Of a DNA stretch of 64,000 nt, positions 34,485-46,411 are shown one piece after another; position 1 is the first letter of the stretch, and every line of letters begins with the position of its first letter. A model generated the notes under the pieces. That model was not told the origin of the DNA and did no database searches. It worked only from the letters and a program-made list of their open reading frames with translations. Source of the stretch: Balaenoptera acutorostrata (Eukaryota > Chordata > Mammalia > Artiodactyla > Balaenopteridae); the NCBI RefSeq assembly GCF_949987535.1, contig NC_080078.1, positions 54,090,207-54,154,206 of the forward strand, in the 5' to 3' direction. A program made the translations under genes and the position numbers.

Positions 34485-34640
34485 CATGTAGTGGTAAAGG
34501 GCAGTTTCTAGATCCATACTTACCAGCTTTGAGACTTTGGGAGAGTTTCCTAATTTCATTTTCTATAAAATGAAACTAGTTATAGCAACTTTATAAATTG
34601 GGCCTCTGACAGACATGGCTCACTTCTAAAGATAATTTGT
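34485..34640 (+). repeat. MIR
   Basis: 'agtggtaaagggcagtttctagatcca...cagctttgagactttgggagagtttcctaatttc...tctataaaatgaaac' follows the MIR order (tRNA-like start, 'tgtgaccttgggcaag', 'tctgtaaaatgggga'). Confidence 0.7.
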
Positions 34641-34759
34641 TTAATTAGGTTACACTATATAACAGTTACTAATATTTGCAAATTGTTTCTTCACAATTTG
34701 ATTTGAGGTAGGCAGTACATTTTACAGCTAAGGAGGAAGTCAATCCAGTTTTTGACAGG

Positions 34760-34981
34760 AGTACTCTTTTTATTTTTAATAGATCTTTATTGGAGTATAA
34801 TTGCTTCACAATACTGTGTTAGTTTCTGTTGCACAACAAAGATAATCAGCCATATGCATACACATGTCCCCATATCCCCTCCCTCTTAAGCCTCCCTCCC
34901 ATCCTCCCTATCCCACCCCTCTAGGTCATCGCAAAGCACCAAGCCGACCTCCATGTGCAATGCTGCTGTTTCAGTACTCTT
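34760..34981 (-). mobile_element. Short L1 3' end, reverse, with TSD
   Basis: Plus strand starts with T/A-rich tail and 'gatctttattggagtataattgcttcacaatactgtgttagtttctgttgcacaacaaag', the reverse of the L1 3' terminus with AATAAA. It extends only about 200 bp into the 3'UTR. AGTACTCTT flanks it at 34760-34768 and 34973-34981. The 3'UTR belongs to the same type as the full copy at 55019. Confidence 0.9.
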
Positions 34982-34984
34982 GAT

Positions 34985-36020
34985 GTTCCAGGGATAAGAA
35001 GGAAGTCATCACACTTTTTATGGATCATCCTTCTCCTCCTTTTTTTTTTGAGGACACAAGTCATGCTTTTTTTTTATCATCTTGGTCATTTTAACGAGTG
35101 TTCTGTTTTCTAGCACTTAGTAAGTCTGTTCATCATACACTACTCTTGTGTGTGCTTGTGTTAAGGGAGGTGCAGAGTGCTGGTAATAAAGCAAGTTGAA
35201 ATGAATATGAGTTTTATTAGGTAAGTAAATATGATTTGGGAATATAATTTGATGGGGTTAATTTTTTAACTAAAAGTCCATTTCCTACCTGTTATGTAAT
35301 CTGGAATCCACAGGTTATAATTAACTAAGACCACTAAATATGCCTTCTCATATCTGCCTCTGTAATAGCTTCTGTCTTTAATTCTACTTCCTTTTTCCTA
35401 ATTTTAACATGAGATGAGAGAATTATTATAATTTCACACAAAATATATAAACATAATATTGTTACTAAGTGCAATCTGAGATCATTCATATAAAATGAAA
35501 TTTGTGACACTCTGGAAATCCACTGGCTAAAAGAGAAACACTATAAAACGAGTCAAATACATGGAAAACGGCCTTTTCCTCATGCTAATGGCTCTCTCTC
35601 ATCACCAGTTATTGAATATATCTCCTTCAGTCACCATATTCCACCTTAAGCTTGGTAATGCCTGGACCAAAAAAGCAACACAAAGTGAATTGTGGTTTTT
35701 TTCAGACTGCTTCCTTCTACATTTTAAAATCACTTCGATTTTATGATAACGAGCTAAAATGAAATATCATTGACCCAGAAAATGTAATATTATTCTAAAT
35801 TTATCAGTGAAGATAAAGCAGAGCCCTAAGCATCTTAAGGGAGAAAATTAATAGAAGTGTGAAATTGTAGGGCTTTTGCATTTCCGTAAGATATTCTTTA
35901 GTAATTCCTGTCACTTATATATACACACATGCATAGTTTTCAGTGCTGCTCAAACATGACTCCGTTGGCTAACACGAAATCAATTAAATGTACCCCATCC
36001 CATCTGTTTTCATCTGGGTT
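34985..36020. other. No recognised feature
   Basis: AT-rich background with T-runs near 35040 and 35068. No gene or named repeat. Confidence 0.35.
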
Positions 36021-36029
36021 CCTGCCTTA

Positions 36030-36110
36030 GCAGACTCTATGACAAAGATTTGAGTGGAAGAAGTTTATTTGGAAGGTGGTCCAGGAGGTAAAAGGGTACT
36101 GGTGGCATCT
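36030..36110 (+). repeat. Dispersed repeat 'A', fragment
   Basis: 'gcagactctatgacaaagatttgagtggaagaagtttatttggaaggtggtcc' matches the 'tttgagt..aag..tttatttggga.ggtg' phrase of repeat A at 17695 and 43025. Confidence 0.45.
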
Positions 36111-36289
36111 ACTCCACAATCCAAACAGTCATGTCTTAGGATGTCCTAGAATAAGTACAAATGAGAACTAATGTGATTCACTAAGAATTTAATCAGCAAG
36201 ACCTCTCTTATTAGTGATGCCGAAACTCTTATATGTACCTCTATCACATAAAATTATCACAACATATTTTAATTATTTGTTATATCTTC

Positions 36290-36525
36290 AGTTCCTGCTT
36301 TCTCTACCTTCTCCATTAAACCTTCTCTGACTACCTGGCACCAAGAAATCTGTCTCCTTTAAATCCACATAGTACTTATTGTCTGTATCAGTTATTTGCA
36401 ATAGCCATGTCCTACTTTGTAATATTATTTATACATTTATGCACCCATTTTCTCACATTTTGATATATACTTCTACAGCCCAGTACCTAGCACTTAGTGG
36501 ACATTCAAAAATACTTTGCTTATCC
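36290..36525 (+). repeat. L2 3' portion
   Basis: 'ttctccattaaaccttctctgactacctg', 'cacatagtacttattgtctg' and 'ttctacagcccagtacctagcacttagtgg' follow the 3' third of L2 ('gaggccttccctgacc...', 'agcacttatc...', 'cccagcgcctagaacag..'). Confidence 0.65.
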
Positions 36526-37407
36526 TACTGTAAATAAAGGAAATGGTTGGTTCCCAAGTTTAACATCTAAGAATTATAAATTTACTTGCCCTTAATTTTA
36601 GTAAAAAAAGTTAGAGTTCTTAGACAATAAGAAGGAAGCCAATATACAATGAACAGTGAGTAGTAGCATTATAAACATTTCTATGAAAAATAAGTTTTCA
36701 AAAATTAAGAATGCACAAATATATTTATGTGCTTTGCAATATTTATTTAAATCTTCTAAAATAATGCATCTGCAACTACTCTCTGAAGTTTACCTATGTT
36801 GCCATTTAAAAACTGAAAATATTGTCTTTATACTTAAATCTGATTATTTCCTCAAAAAGTTTACATCCCAGTGAAGAATATCTTTCACTCCAAAGTCATT
36901 CTCTCCAGTTACAATATCATTTTATGGCTCTTGCTTTGGTAAAAATGAAGTCTGAGAGTTTCTATTGTGATACATTTCAGTTTTCTTCTGAGATGCTATA
37001 GCTCCCACCTCCCATGCCCAGCTGAAAGCCTGTTACCTTCTCCAGTGATGTAAGCTTTGGAAACGAGTAGCTGGATTGCTACTGATCTAGGTCTTGCAGC
37101 CTCAAAATATGGTGGCCTGGCAGGAACCCAAAACTATGGAACACCTTCTTGGCAGCTTCGGTCAACCAATGTGATTGTTTACAGGACTAGGATGGTTTTA
37201 GCCCACTCTTAAAATCCAAAGCCATGGCCAAAAGTTATGTACCTCAATATTTTTCAGCTATTTCAAATATGAAAGCCACTTGTTTTTGAAGACTGTGGAA
37301 ACTCCACTCACACGATCAACTTTCACTCAAAGAAATACCACAGTGTTGCTCATCTCTACTGCACTCTTGGTGGTTTATTTTTTAAAAGGTTTGTTTATAT
37401 CTTGCAG
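36526..37407. other. No recognised feature
   Basis: Background sequence. A 72-codon frame at 36656-36874 is low-complexity and unconvincing. Confidence 0.35.
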
Positions 37408-37494
37408 ACTTCAGTAGAGTGAGAAATAAATTCAGAACTTCAACAAAGTGAGAAATAAACTTTGAACTCCAGTAAAGTGAGAGAGAAACTCTGC
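37408..37494. repeat. Tandem repeat, 3 x 29 nt
   Basis: Three consecutive diverged 29-nt units at 37408-37436, 37437-37465 and 37466-37494, each beginning 'act[tc]ca' and containing 'aGTGAGAaAtAAA'. The units have exactly the same length, so it is a small minisatellite. No coding or structural role is evident. Confidence 0.8.
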
Positions 37495-39214
37495 ATGCCA
37501 TTCCTTTAATCAAGACCATGAAGTGTTTTTTATGCTACCATCACATGTAGACACAGTAAGCCTATAAAGATATATATATAGTGTGGTGTTAAAAATAAAA
37601 GTGCATATGAGCCATCTTAATCATGTGTTTTGAAAAATTAAGCCAATACTCCAAATAAAATCTTGGAAGTATAATGTACAAAAAGATTCAAGATCTAATC
37701 TGAAGACTGTGGAATACATAATGATGAGCAATAGATTATTTAGTGAATGTATAACTAACATTGAAATATGGATGTAAATTCCTTTTATCTTGGAACACAT
37801 CATAGAGGAAGTTTTTCATGCATAATAAATTTAGCAAGCTACCTTATTTATAATTTTATTTTATGATTTCCCCTACTGGAACCTTTTCAAGAGAAACTAG
37901 TCAGTGCTAAGAAAAATAAAAATCTATTTATTCCTTTTCTTTTTTTTTTTTTTTCTCTTCACACAGTTTTTTTTAAACATACTTTTTCAAGAATTCCTGT
38001 AGATATTTAACTTTCTTTATATTCTCTCAGAAGAAAAACACATATTTCAAGGCATCTGTAAAATCTATAAATACAATGAACAGAACCTTATTGCCCAGAA
38101 ATGATGCTTATTCAAGGTGAGAATATCGCCCTAAATTTTGGATTTCTTTCAGTTGGTTATTTTGAAAGGTTTTGCTTTATTTCAGTAAAATTTTAGTATT
38201 TCAGGCAACTTGTACATCTGTGAGTCTTGAATTGTTAATCAAAGCAGCAAAAAATAAGTAGCGATGACAATGAATCTTCAAAGCAAGATTTATAACACAG
38301 AAAGGCCGTAGTTCAAATAGGACAAAATATGTCTGAATATGATTTTAAAATAAGTATTTACTAACATGCCGGTAGTAACTATTTTGATTTTTAGTGACAA
38401 CTGAGGAAAGTATATACTTACTTTCAAATCCTGGGAACTTTTCGGGGACTAAGATAAAACATCAGCCAGTTTTAACAATGTGAGTCAATGTTATATAAGG
38501 GGGTTTCTCACAATGATGAAGTGTCCTCAATGCCTTCTCTTTTATGATTTAACTATGTAGGATTCCAGAGTCAAATTCAAAGGGGAAAATAAAAGTAAAA
38601 AGCAGCAGTAGAGTTTATTTAAAATATGCCTTTTATCTTTTCGCAGTGGAGACCACTTAGAACAAGATCCATGCTTAAAAGATGGAAGTAAAGAAGCAGA
38701 AGTGAGCCAAAGCCTATTAATACAATGAGTACATCCAAATTTTTACAGTGACAGCAGAGCCAGTTCACTCAGAGGTTAGTTAAATAATTACTTTAAGGAC
38801 TCACTGTCCTTTCTGGGAAAATGAACTGTGTAATGTCAAAAGCTCTCATGAAGTGAAAAATTGGAGCAGTCATGAACATGGATTAATACCTATTCACAAA
38901 ATACTGGCTTCACTTACTGAATTACAAGAGGCACATTAAATGTTTATTTAGCATTTTACAGTTAGCATAGTTGTGCTGAAATCACAATACCCACTTATCT
39001 CTATTAGACAGATGTCACTTGGCCCATTGCAATTGCCAAGTCTAATGCAGGTTCTACATTATAATCGTGGGTATGTTTGGCTGTGCTTGCCTTTGATGAT
39101 GGGAGGAAGAATGTAAATAAATAGGGAAAAAGTTGCTGTAAATTTTTTTGGGGGGGGTTACTCTTTGGATAACCGTTCAAATGTTCTTGAGGAAGACTGA
39201 GATTTGGGGTTGAT
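37495..39214. other. No recognised feature
   Basis: Background sequence with a T-run near 37940. A 94-codon minus frame at 39004-39288 lacks family resemblance. Confidence 0.35.
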
Positions 39215-39300
39215 TGTGTGCACTGCTGTATCCCAGTGCTTAGAACAGTGCCTGAAACAGTTAAAAGAAATTTAAAAAAAACTTTCAAATGAATGAATTA
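39215..39300 (+). repeat. L2/MIR 3' end
   Basis: 'gtgcactgctgtatcccagtgcttagaacagtgcctgaaac...aatgaatgaatta' is the conserved L2-type 3' terminus. Confidence 0.6.
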
Positions 39301-39845
39301 TAGTAATATGAAGCATTGATAAAAGAATAACTTAAAAAGACAACCTATTTGGAAGATCTCTTTTCCAATTTTAAGAGTATTCAAAAATATGTAGAAATAT
39401 TATGCCTTTTACTCACTTATTATGGTGCTGATAACTCCCCATTCATTAGGTTGGAATGAAAATACCAAGAGAGAGAATCTTTGTATTCACAGAAAAATCT
39501 ACGGTATGTTTTAGATGTCTATCATAAATCATGTCATCAATAGAGTATCTCTATCATTTCATTGTCCAAATTTGTTTGGCTCATGAATTTACCCCATAGT
39601 TGTTACTGTTTATCTTTCTACTCCTTCCTCTAATTTATCTTTTCCCCCACAAATGCTCCCACCTTTGGTTTTACATTAGTTTTCATTACTATTCCTATTA
39701 CATTAACAAATGCAAAGGAATAAAATTATCAAATTAAAAAGTCCCAAAGTAAACTCATTATCTTCTTCCCAAATTTGGTCCTATCCAGTCCTGTTAAGAC
39801 TTTGTAAAATTAGAAAGTACTAGTACTAACCTAAAATCTTCAGTG
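39301..39845. other. No recognised feature
   Basis: AT-rich background. Nothing recognised. Confidence 0.35.
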
Positions 39846-40400
39846 TAATCTTAGACCACTCCTTCATTCTCTTCATCCAACAGATCATCAAGTTTAATCA
39901 AATTATTTTCAAAAATATATTTCAAATTAATCACCTCTTTCACCTTTTGTCTCTTATCACCTATGGTCAGGCTCTCATCATATACCAACTCTTCTCTTGC
40001 AAAAGTCTTTATGGTTTTCTTGCTCCCAAACCTAATGTCATCCATTCTTTTCAAGGTTTCTAAAGTTACCTTCCCAGATTATAGGCATAATTTCTCAGTT
40101 CAAAATCATATCCCAAGCCCGTAAAGGCTACAAAACGAAATCCAGCATGACAGTCAGGATCCATCATAATCTTTGCAGCCTGCATCCCTCTACTTACCTT
40201 TTGTGTATATGTGTTTCCAGACCTCATGATCCTCTGAACATTACATGTACAATATTTTGTCAATTATTTTGCTGTTATTGCTTTAATGACTTGATGAGTC
40301 CTTTTTGCCTTCAACTTCTATAAATCCTACTTATCCTTTAAGGTTTACATCAGGTGCTAGTTCAGTATTAACATTCATCCATGATGATTTCTGTTTCTTC
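39846..40400. other. Unclassified; possibly diverged L2
   Basis: Two minus-strand frames of 67 and 65 codons (39851-40054, 40066-40263) have fairly protein-like composition, but the region as a whole recalls a decayed L2 ('aatcatatcccaagcccgtaaaggctac', compare 'aggcctacaaggcc'). No start context, splice site or domain supports a gene. Confidence 0.25.
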
Positions 40401-40914
40401 TACCTGTACAGTAGGTTAGTGTGAATCCAGTCCATACTCCATTTAATGACCCAACTGACAGCAAAAAGTGACAGTTATGGAAATAAGCCTCAGATGAATT
40501 GTGCTGAATATTACCAATGTATTTTATAGATCTTAAAAGAATGTTAATTCACAGACTAAAGATGAAAATATCTAACTCAATGAAATATGTCAATAATCAA
40601 ACTAACAGTACATACAAGTTGTTAAAGACGAAACCTTTTAATGTCAGTATTTTGACCCTCACACTTTGACGTTTAAGACTGTATTTATCATTGAAACCAA
40701 AATAGTGCAGCCTCTGAAGTGACTTTGATTAGTTTATTTCTGTTCCAGTGTCCTTTCATTTTTATTGGCTCTGTGAAAGTGATTCATCTTTTCTTTCTTT
40801 TCACTCAGCAGTCCCTCTAGATTTCATCTTCAAATGGAATATTTAGTAGCAAAGATCATCACAGGTTTTAGGCTATTCTTTATTTAGAACATAAAATAAT
40901 GTCATTAATACATA
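40401..40914. other. No recognised feature
   Basis: Background sequence. Nothing recognised. Confidence 0.35.
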
Positions 40915-40917
40915 ATA

Positions 40918-41040
40918 TTAATTGTGCTCTTACTCTCTACCAGGCGTCATATTGAGAGTTTGTACATGGATCCTTTCATGCAATTATCTCCCACCCTGTG
41001 ATGTAGACACTTATCATCTTCATTTATAATTCCCATAACT
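40918..41040 (-). repeat. MIR, reverse
   Basis: 'tactctctaccaggcgtcatattgagagtttgtacatggatcctttcatgcaattatctcccaccctgtgatgtagacac' is a reversed MIR ('tactatgtgccaggcactgttctaagcgctttacatgtattaactcatttaatcctcacaacaaccc'). Confidence 0.65.
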
Positions 41041-41049
41041 ACTTTTAAA

Positions 41050-41850
41050 ATAACTTATAAGCTGTCTTTAAAATAGAAACATTTAATTACCAGAAGAAAT
41101 ATAAAGTACTAAACTTCGTTAATCATCAAGGGAATATAAATTAAAACCACAATCCAATACTGCTACATAGAATGGCTAAAATTAAAAAGACAGACATACC
41201 ATCTGTCTGATATAGACCAACAGAAATTCGAATACACTGCTTAAGGGAGAAAAAAATTGGTCAATTTCTCTGGAGAACTGTGTGGCAGAATCTACTAAAG
41301 CTAAAAAAAAAAAAAAAAAAAAAAACCATTTTCTTTAACCCAGCAATTCAACTCCTAGTTAAATACCCAAAACAAATGTGCACCAAAATATACAAAGATA
41401 TTCACAGCAGCACTATTTGTATTGATAGAATCCTAAACTAAAAAATACTAATGCCCACCAATAGCAGAATGGATAAATGAATTGTATCGTGCATTCAACT
41501 CAAATAATTCACCCACAGCAAGGAGAACGAACAAAATACATCTACATACAACAGCACAGATGTATCTTATAACTTAATGTTGAACAAAAGATGTCAGATA
41601 CTAAAGAATACATATGATTTTATTCCATTTATATAGAGTTCAAAAGAGATAAAAGATGGTGCTAGCATTTAGAATAGTGGTTACCCTTGGAAGGTTGATT
41701 CATGTTTTATTTCTTGGTCTGGTTGTTGATTACATGGATGTGTTCAGTTCGTGAAAATTAGTCGATTTGCATACTTATGATTTTTGCACTTTTCAACATG
41801 TTGTCATTTTTCAATTAACATTTTATGTATAAAAGTAAACATTGGCTGTT
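41050..41850 (+). mobile_element. Old L1 3' end (L1M-type)
   Basis: 'gaaatataaagtactaaac...atcaagggaatataaattaaaaccacaat' to 'cagcaattcaactcctagttaaatacccaaaac' and 'agatattcacagcagcactattt' is the C-terminal ORF2 region of an old L1. The 3'UTR has 'ggttacccttggaagg'. A pure 23-A run at 41303-41325 lies inside it. No frame remains. Confidence 0.75.
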
Positions 41851-42089
41851 TTTCCTAAGATTGTGGCCTGAGGCTGGAGGACAGCAGCCATCTTGTGACA
41901 GCAACTTCATCGTAGATTCTTTCTTCAATTAATGCACGATTGTCAAATTAATTGACTTTAGGCCAAATAAAGATGATTTGGAAACAATGGAGAGTTTCAA
42001 TTCCACATCAGAGGGTCTTTGCTCCATCTCTGGTCCCATCCCCCACCATCTCACTCTCCCGCCCCCAGACTCAGAGTCTCCCTGCAGCT

Positions 42090-42475
42090 GCTTCAACTTG
42101 CCAAGCAGGCTCCTGCCTCATGGTTTCTGCCCTGAGCCATTTCATCAGCTTCAAGTGCTCTCCCTCCAGAGGTATCTGCAGAGTTGGCCTCCTCATTTCT
42201 CAAATGCCTTCTCATCAGAAGACCTGCCTTTACCTCCACATATAAAATAGCAGCATTTCTCCCTACTCTCTTACATTTATTTTCACCACTGATATTATTA
42301 TCTATGCCACTTAAAAATGTTGCTCGCTCATTGAACTGCCTCTGTCCTCTCAAACCTAAGCTCTATCAGGACAAGGGTTTTGTACTGTTTGTTCATGGTG
42401 ATAACCTCAATGCCTAAAACAATTCCTGGAAATATATAATAGGTGTATGATAACTATTTTTGATTGAATGATATT
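42090..42475 (+). repeat. L2 3' portion
   Basis: 'cttctcatcagaagacctgcc', 'ctctatcaggacaagggttttgtactgtttgttcatggtgataacctcaatgcctaaaacaattcctgg' and the terminal 'gattgaatga' are in the order of the L2 3' end. Overlapping frames of 77-97 codons in this region are by-products. Confidence 0.75.
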
Positions 42476-42489
42476 AAATATGACTTTAT

Positions 42490-43024
42490 TAAAGCCACTG
42501 ACAATCTCCAGGAAATCCTAATGTCTCTTTTTCCCTAAGTTGAAGCAGAGAAAGTTTGGTGGAGAAATACTTCAGGACGATGGCAAGGTGGGAAGTTCCT
42601 AGGTCCCCTGAGCCATGGTCCTCACTCCCTGCAGTTTAGCTGGTCTTCCTCTCAAAAATCATATCCTCAACTTTTCAGAAACATTTTTAAACGTCAACTG
42701 AGAATCCCAAAAGTCTCCCATTGTCTTTTCACTTCTTCTGTATGCTTTTGTGTTTTCTCTTCAATACTCAGGCTCCCAGGCAATAAAGAGCTTTCTTATA
42801 TTGGGAGATAGGCAGGGCCTAGGGTCAGCGGCAAAGTTTCTTAAGATATCCAAATCATATCCTACCGCATATACGTGCGGACAAATGTAATCACTGACTC
42901 ATTCAACAAATATCTATCCCGTGTGCGAAGTGGGGGCTGGGGTGGGGAGTGTGGGGTGTGGATATAATGGCAAATAGTTTCAGATGTTTCCTGCTTTTAG
43001 TGGAGCTTACATTCTAATTTAGGG
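42490..43024. other. No recognised feature
   Basis: Background, with a GGGGTGTGGG-like patch at 42930-42960. Nothing recognised. Confidence 0.35.
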
Positions 43025-43460
43025 AGTGCCTTAGGTTGGATGTTTCAGAAGCAGACCTGAAACAAGTACATGGACACTAATGGTTTACTTGGGAGATGGT
43101 GGGGAGAGGGGAGCGGGGAAGGAAAGCAGGGAGAAGTGTGTTGAAGAGCTATTAGTGCTCTGGGCAATTGGGGCTCAATGCTGCTCTGGCTTTCTAAGCT
43201 ATGTCACAAAGTACACCTCAGAGTTGTCCCACCCAAGGGTCCATCAGCTTTCAGCCATCACTGGATGAGGGCTGCTCCTGGGACATGAACCCGCTGGTGC
43301 TTTGGCCAGCCCCCTTGTGCAGGCTGAGCGTGCTTTGTGGCTAATGGAAGCCCCAGACAGAGAAGATCGGGTGCTTCAAGTGGGAGCCCACCGAGTGGGA
43401 GCCATGGGAATGAAGGGCCATTAGAGAGGCACTCACCCTCTGCTGCAGAGGACTGGTAGT
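43025..43460 (+). repeat. Dispersed repeat 'A', copy
   Basis: 'ccttaggttggatgtttcagaagcagacctgaaacaagtacatggacactaatggtttacttgggagatggtgg' aligns with the start of the copy at 17695. The rest is GC-richer than its surroundings, with repeated 'gtgggagcc' phrases. Confidence 0.5.
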
Positions 43461-43469
43461 ACGCCAATT

Positions 43470-45329
43470 AGGAACAAAGGAAAAGCCAAGAAAAAGATAA
43501 GAGAACTAGAATGACTGGGTAGCTCTGTTCAATTGGCTAAGAAAAGTCGTTCTGAGTGTGTGATGCTCAGCTGAAATATTCAAGATGAGAGGGACTTGGT
43601 CCTGCTTGTGTCAGAGGAAGAGCTTCCTGAGGCCAAGAGAACATCCAACACAACCAGGATGAAGGAATTAGTTTGGTGTGTTTAAGAAACTAAGAGGCCT
43701 GTGGGGTCAGAGTGAAGTAAGCAAGGAAAGGGAGGGAAGGGATGTAGTCAGAGGCATGTGGGGACTGGGGCAGGTGCCGGGCACCACTGGGGGTTCAACC
43801 ATGGGAATTCCATGAGCCTACATTCATGTAAAAGGTATATAGGCATTATATGTACACATATGCATGCCTGTATATCTGGGTATTCATTAGATATACATTT
43901 CATAAATATAGGTACAAATTATGTACTTATTTATAAACACCAGTCTAATGGGTGATGAAAATAATGGAATCTGTTTTCATTCCCAGTCATTGTGCAGAAA
44001 TGAGCAGTGTAGATGAGTGAGTGTATATTTTGTGAGCCCTGGTTGAAGTCTCTGTGAATAACTCTGTAAATGTCTAGTCACATTTAACCAGGACACTGCT
44101 GGTGAGAGTTACTGAGAAAGCTCTATCGGTGAGGAGCCAGCTGGGAGAAGAAAAAGGAAAACAGATGGTTGACAAGTAAATGTAAGTTGATACTCATTTC
44201 ATTTCTTGATGGAAACTCCTTAAAGAAAAGAATTATTATAAATGAAAGGGACTGAAAATAAATTTTTAAAAAAATCGAACTTGATGGTTAACTTTTTTTC
44301 TTTTCCTATTATTTTTCTTCTTTTTAGTAATATTGGCTGTCACAAAACCAGGGATCTTGAGTTTTGAGTGACTCACTCCAGGACCCATCTCTAATTTTTC
44401 AGGTCTTGCTTTTTCCAGCTTCAAAGTTAGCAGGAAAGGCAAAGGTATGATTTGACTTAAATTCAGTATGCATTGGCATTACTTACAGTGATTTTGAAAG
44501 CCTTTTAACAAAGGAGAAAAGATTACTGCGTTGACAGTGAAATTAGAGAATTGTGCGGGCGCATTGTGTTGAGTTGGCAGGGAAACGTTTGTGGTAACCC
44601 TGTTTTATGCAAACGATACAATAGCAGGAAAAAAGCGAAGCAGCTTTGTTCTCAGTTGTTTTAAAGGCAGGGGGTCATGGAGACAATGCTGATACGGGCT
44701 TGTTTTTAATGGATTTAAAATTCATTTCTAACCTATTGAAATCTTGCATAGCATGTGCAATGACTCACTCTGAGTTATTGCTGAGAGGGAGTTGGATAAT
44801 GGAAAAAGCAGAAATATCCACGTTCTTTCTCCAGGGGCCCTGCCATCGTCCTTGCCATCACTCTCCATCCTGTAGAAAGCTCACGATTGCCTAATTAACA
44901 TCATCGTTGAGGACTGAGCCTTAAAAGTCAGCCAGAGAGGGCGTTCCATCCCCAAACCCAGTTCCTGGCCCAATTTTTATAAGTTATACACTTGGATAAT
45001 CCCTTTGTCATCCAGTTGCTATGAGGCCAGCTGTTCCCCACTGAAACATAATCATCTTTCAACGCTCTCCATAAACATACTGATTGGGAAACAGGAGCAA
45101 TTGCATCAAACCAGAAGGAATTCAGGGGGAAAAAGGTTGATTAGAAAGAGACCATTGCTCCCCCCAAAACTTGCATGATTCCCATCAGATTGATAATTTC
45201 TAACTTTTGCTATAAGAAACTCAAAATGACCTGGAAATATGAAGGCAGTTAAGAAATGAAAGACTCTCTGACAAGATTAATTTTTACCCTTTTCTGCTGC
45301 TTTTAAAATGTTGTGTGTTGAAATCAACC
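43470..45329. other. No recognised feature
   Basis: Long stretch of background sequence. Frames of 65 (43758-43955) and 82 codons (44646-44894) show no domain, splice or start-site support. It could contain conserved non-coding elements, which cannot be judged from one sequence. Confidence 0.35.
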
Positions 45330-45738
45330 CAAATTTCCCTCATTGTATAAATAGATTAAAAAAAAATTGTGGTGTATTCTTACAATGGAAGAATACTCCA
45401 CAAGAAAAGGAAATGAACTACGGATAAACGCAGCAACATGGATGACTCTCAAATGCATTATGGTAAGTGATTCCACGTACATGACCTCTTCTGAAAGATT
45501 CTAAACTATAGGGGGAAAATGAAATCAGTGCTTGCCAAAAGCTGGGAATGGATGAAAATAATTGACTATAAGGCGCAGTAGACTATCATTTGAAGTAATA
45601 GAATTGTTCTATAACTTAATTGTCGTGGTGGTTACCTGACTATGACTATATGCTTTATTTTGTCAAAACTCATAGAATGGCATGCCAAGAAAGGGTGAAT
45701 TTTACTGTATGTAAATTATACATCAATAAATCTTATTT
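45330..45738 (+). mobile_element. Old L1 3' end
   Basis: 'ttgtggtgtattcttacaatggaagaatactcca' to 'gcaacatggatgactctcaaatgcatt' is the end of an old L1 ORF2. Its 3'UTR continues to 'atgtaaattatacatcaataaatctta'. The CHR SINE at 45754 landed in its A-rich tail. Confidence 0.7.
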
Positions 45739-45753
45739 AAAAAGTGTTCTTGG
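45739..45753. repeat. Target-site duplication of long CHR SINE (5' copy)
   Basis: AAAAAGTGTTCTTGG occurs here and again at 46087-46101. Confidence 0.93.
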
Positions 45754-46086
45754 GGGCTTCCCTTGTGGCGCAGTGGTTAAGAATCTGCCTGCCAATGCAG
45801 GGGACACAGGTTCGAGACCTGGTCCGGGAAGATCCCATATGCCGTGAAGCAACTATGCCCGTGCAGCACAACTACTGAGCTTGCACTCTAGAGCCTGTGA
45901 GCCACAACTACTGAAGCCTGCGCGCCTAGAGCCCGTGCTCTGCAACAAGAGAAGCCACCTCAATAAGAAGCCCACACACTGCAACGAAGAATAGCCCCTG
46001 CTCACTGCACCTGGAGAAAGCCCATGCACAGCAACGAAGACCCAACGCAGCCATAATAAATAAATAAAATAAAATAAATTAATTTT
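45754..46086 (+). mobile_element. CHR-type SINE, long form
   Basis: Begins GGGCTTCCCTTGTGGCGCAG. A-box-like TGGCGCAGTGG is at 45766-45776 and B-box GGTTCGAGACC at 45809-45819 (a perfect tRNA-type B-box). The long CHR body follows, with the 'cacaactactgag' phrase, and the tail is of AAAT/AAAAT units. A perfect 15-nt duplication flanks it. Low divergence and an intact duplication mark it as one of the younger insertions here, possibly polymorphic or lineage-restricted. Confidence 0.95.
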
Positions 46087-46411
46087 AAAAAGTGTTCTTG
46101 GTTGAAAACTACATTTCCTTTTAATTTTTTTAGAAGAACTGCATGCCACTCTTGTTTTCTTCCTGTAATATGCCCTGGTGCATGTTATGAGGTGCTATGG
46201 CTGAATAGTCCTTCTGCATTTGCAGGTGTTACATGTTGCTTTGATTTGGTGATGCAAGAGGAAGAGAAGGTCATAAATAGACTTTTTCTGCAGCAATAAA
46301 AGGCAGTTTTGTTGAAGACCTGCCTGCTTGTTACCAATACAACATATTCAATGTAATTAAGATTTTTGAAATATATTTCTTATTCTTTAGAGCTCTTTTA
46401 ACTTAACTAAC

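Noticed and set aside
39851..40263. Two adjacent minus-strand frames with protein-like composition
   Set aside because: No recognisable domain, no splice or promoter context, and the region looks like a decayed L2. Conservation data would be needed to revive it.
41952..42417. Overlapping 77-97-codon frames on both strands near 42.1 kb
   Set aside because: They lie in an L2 3' end, whose pyrimidine-rich strand is open by composition.
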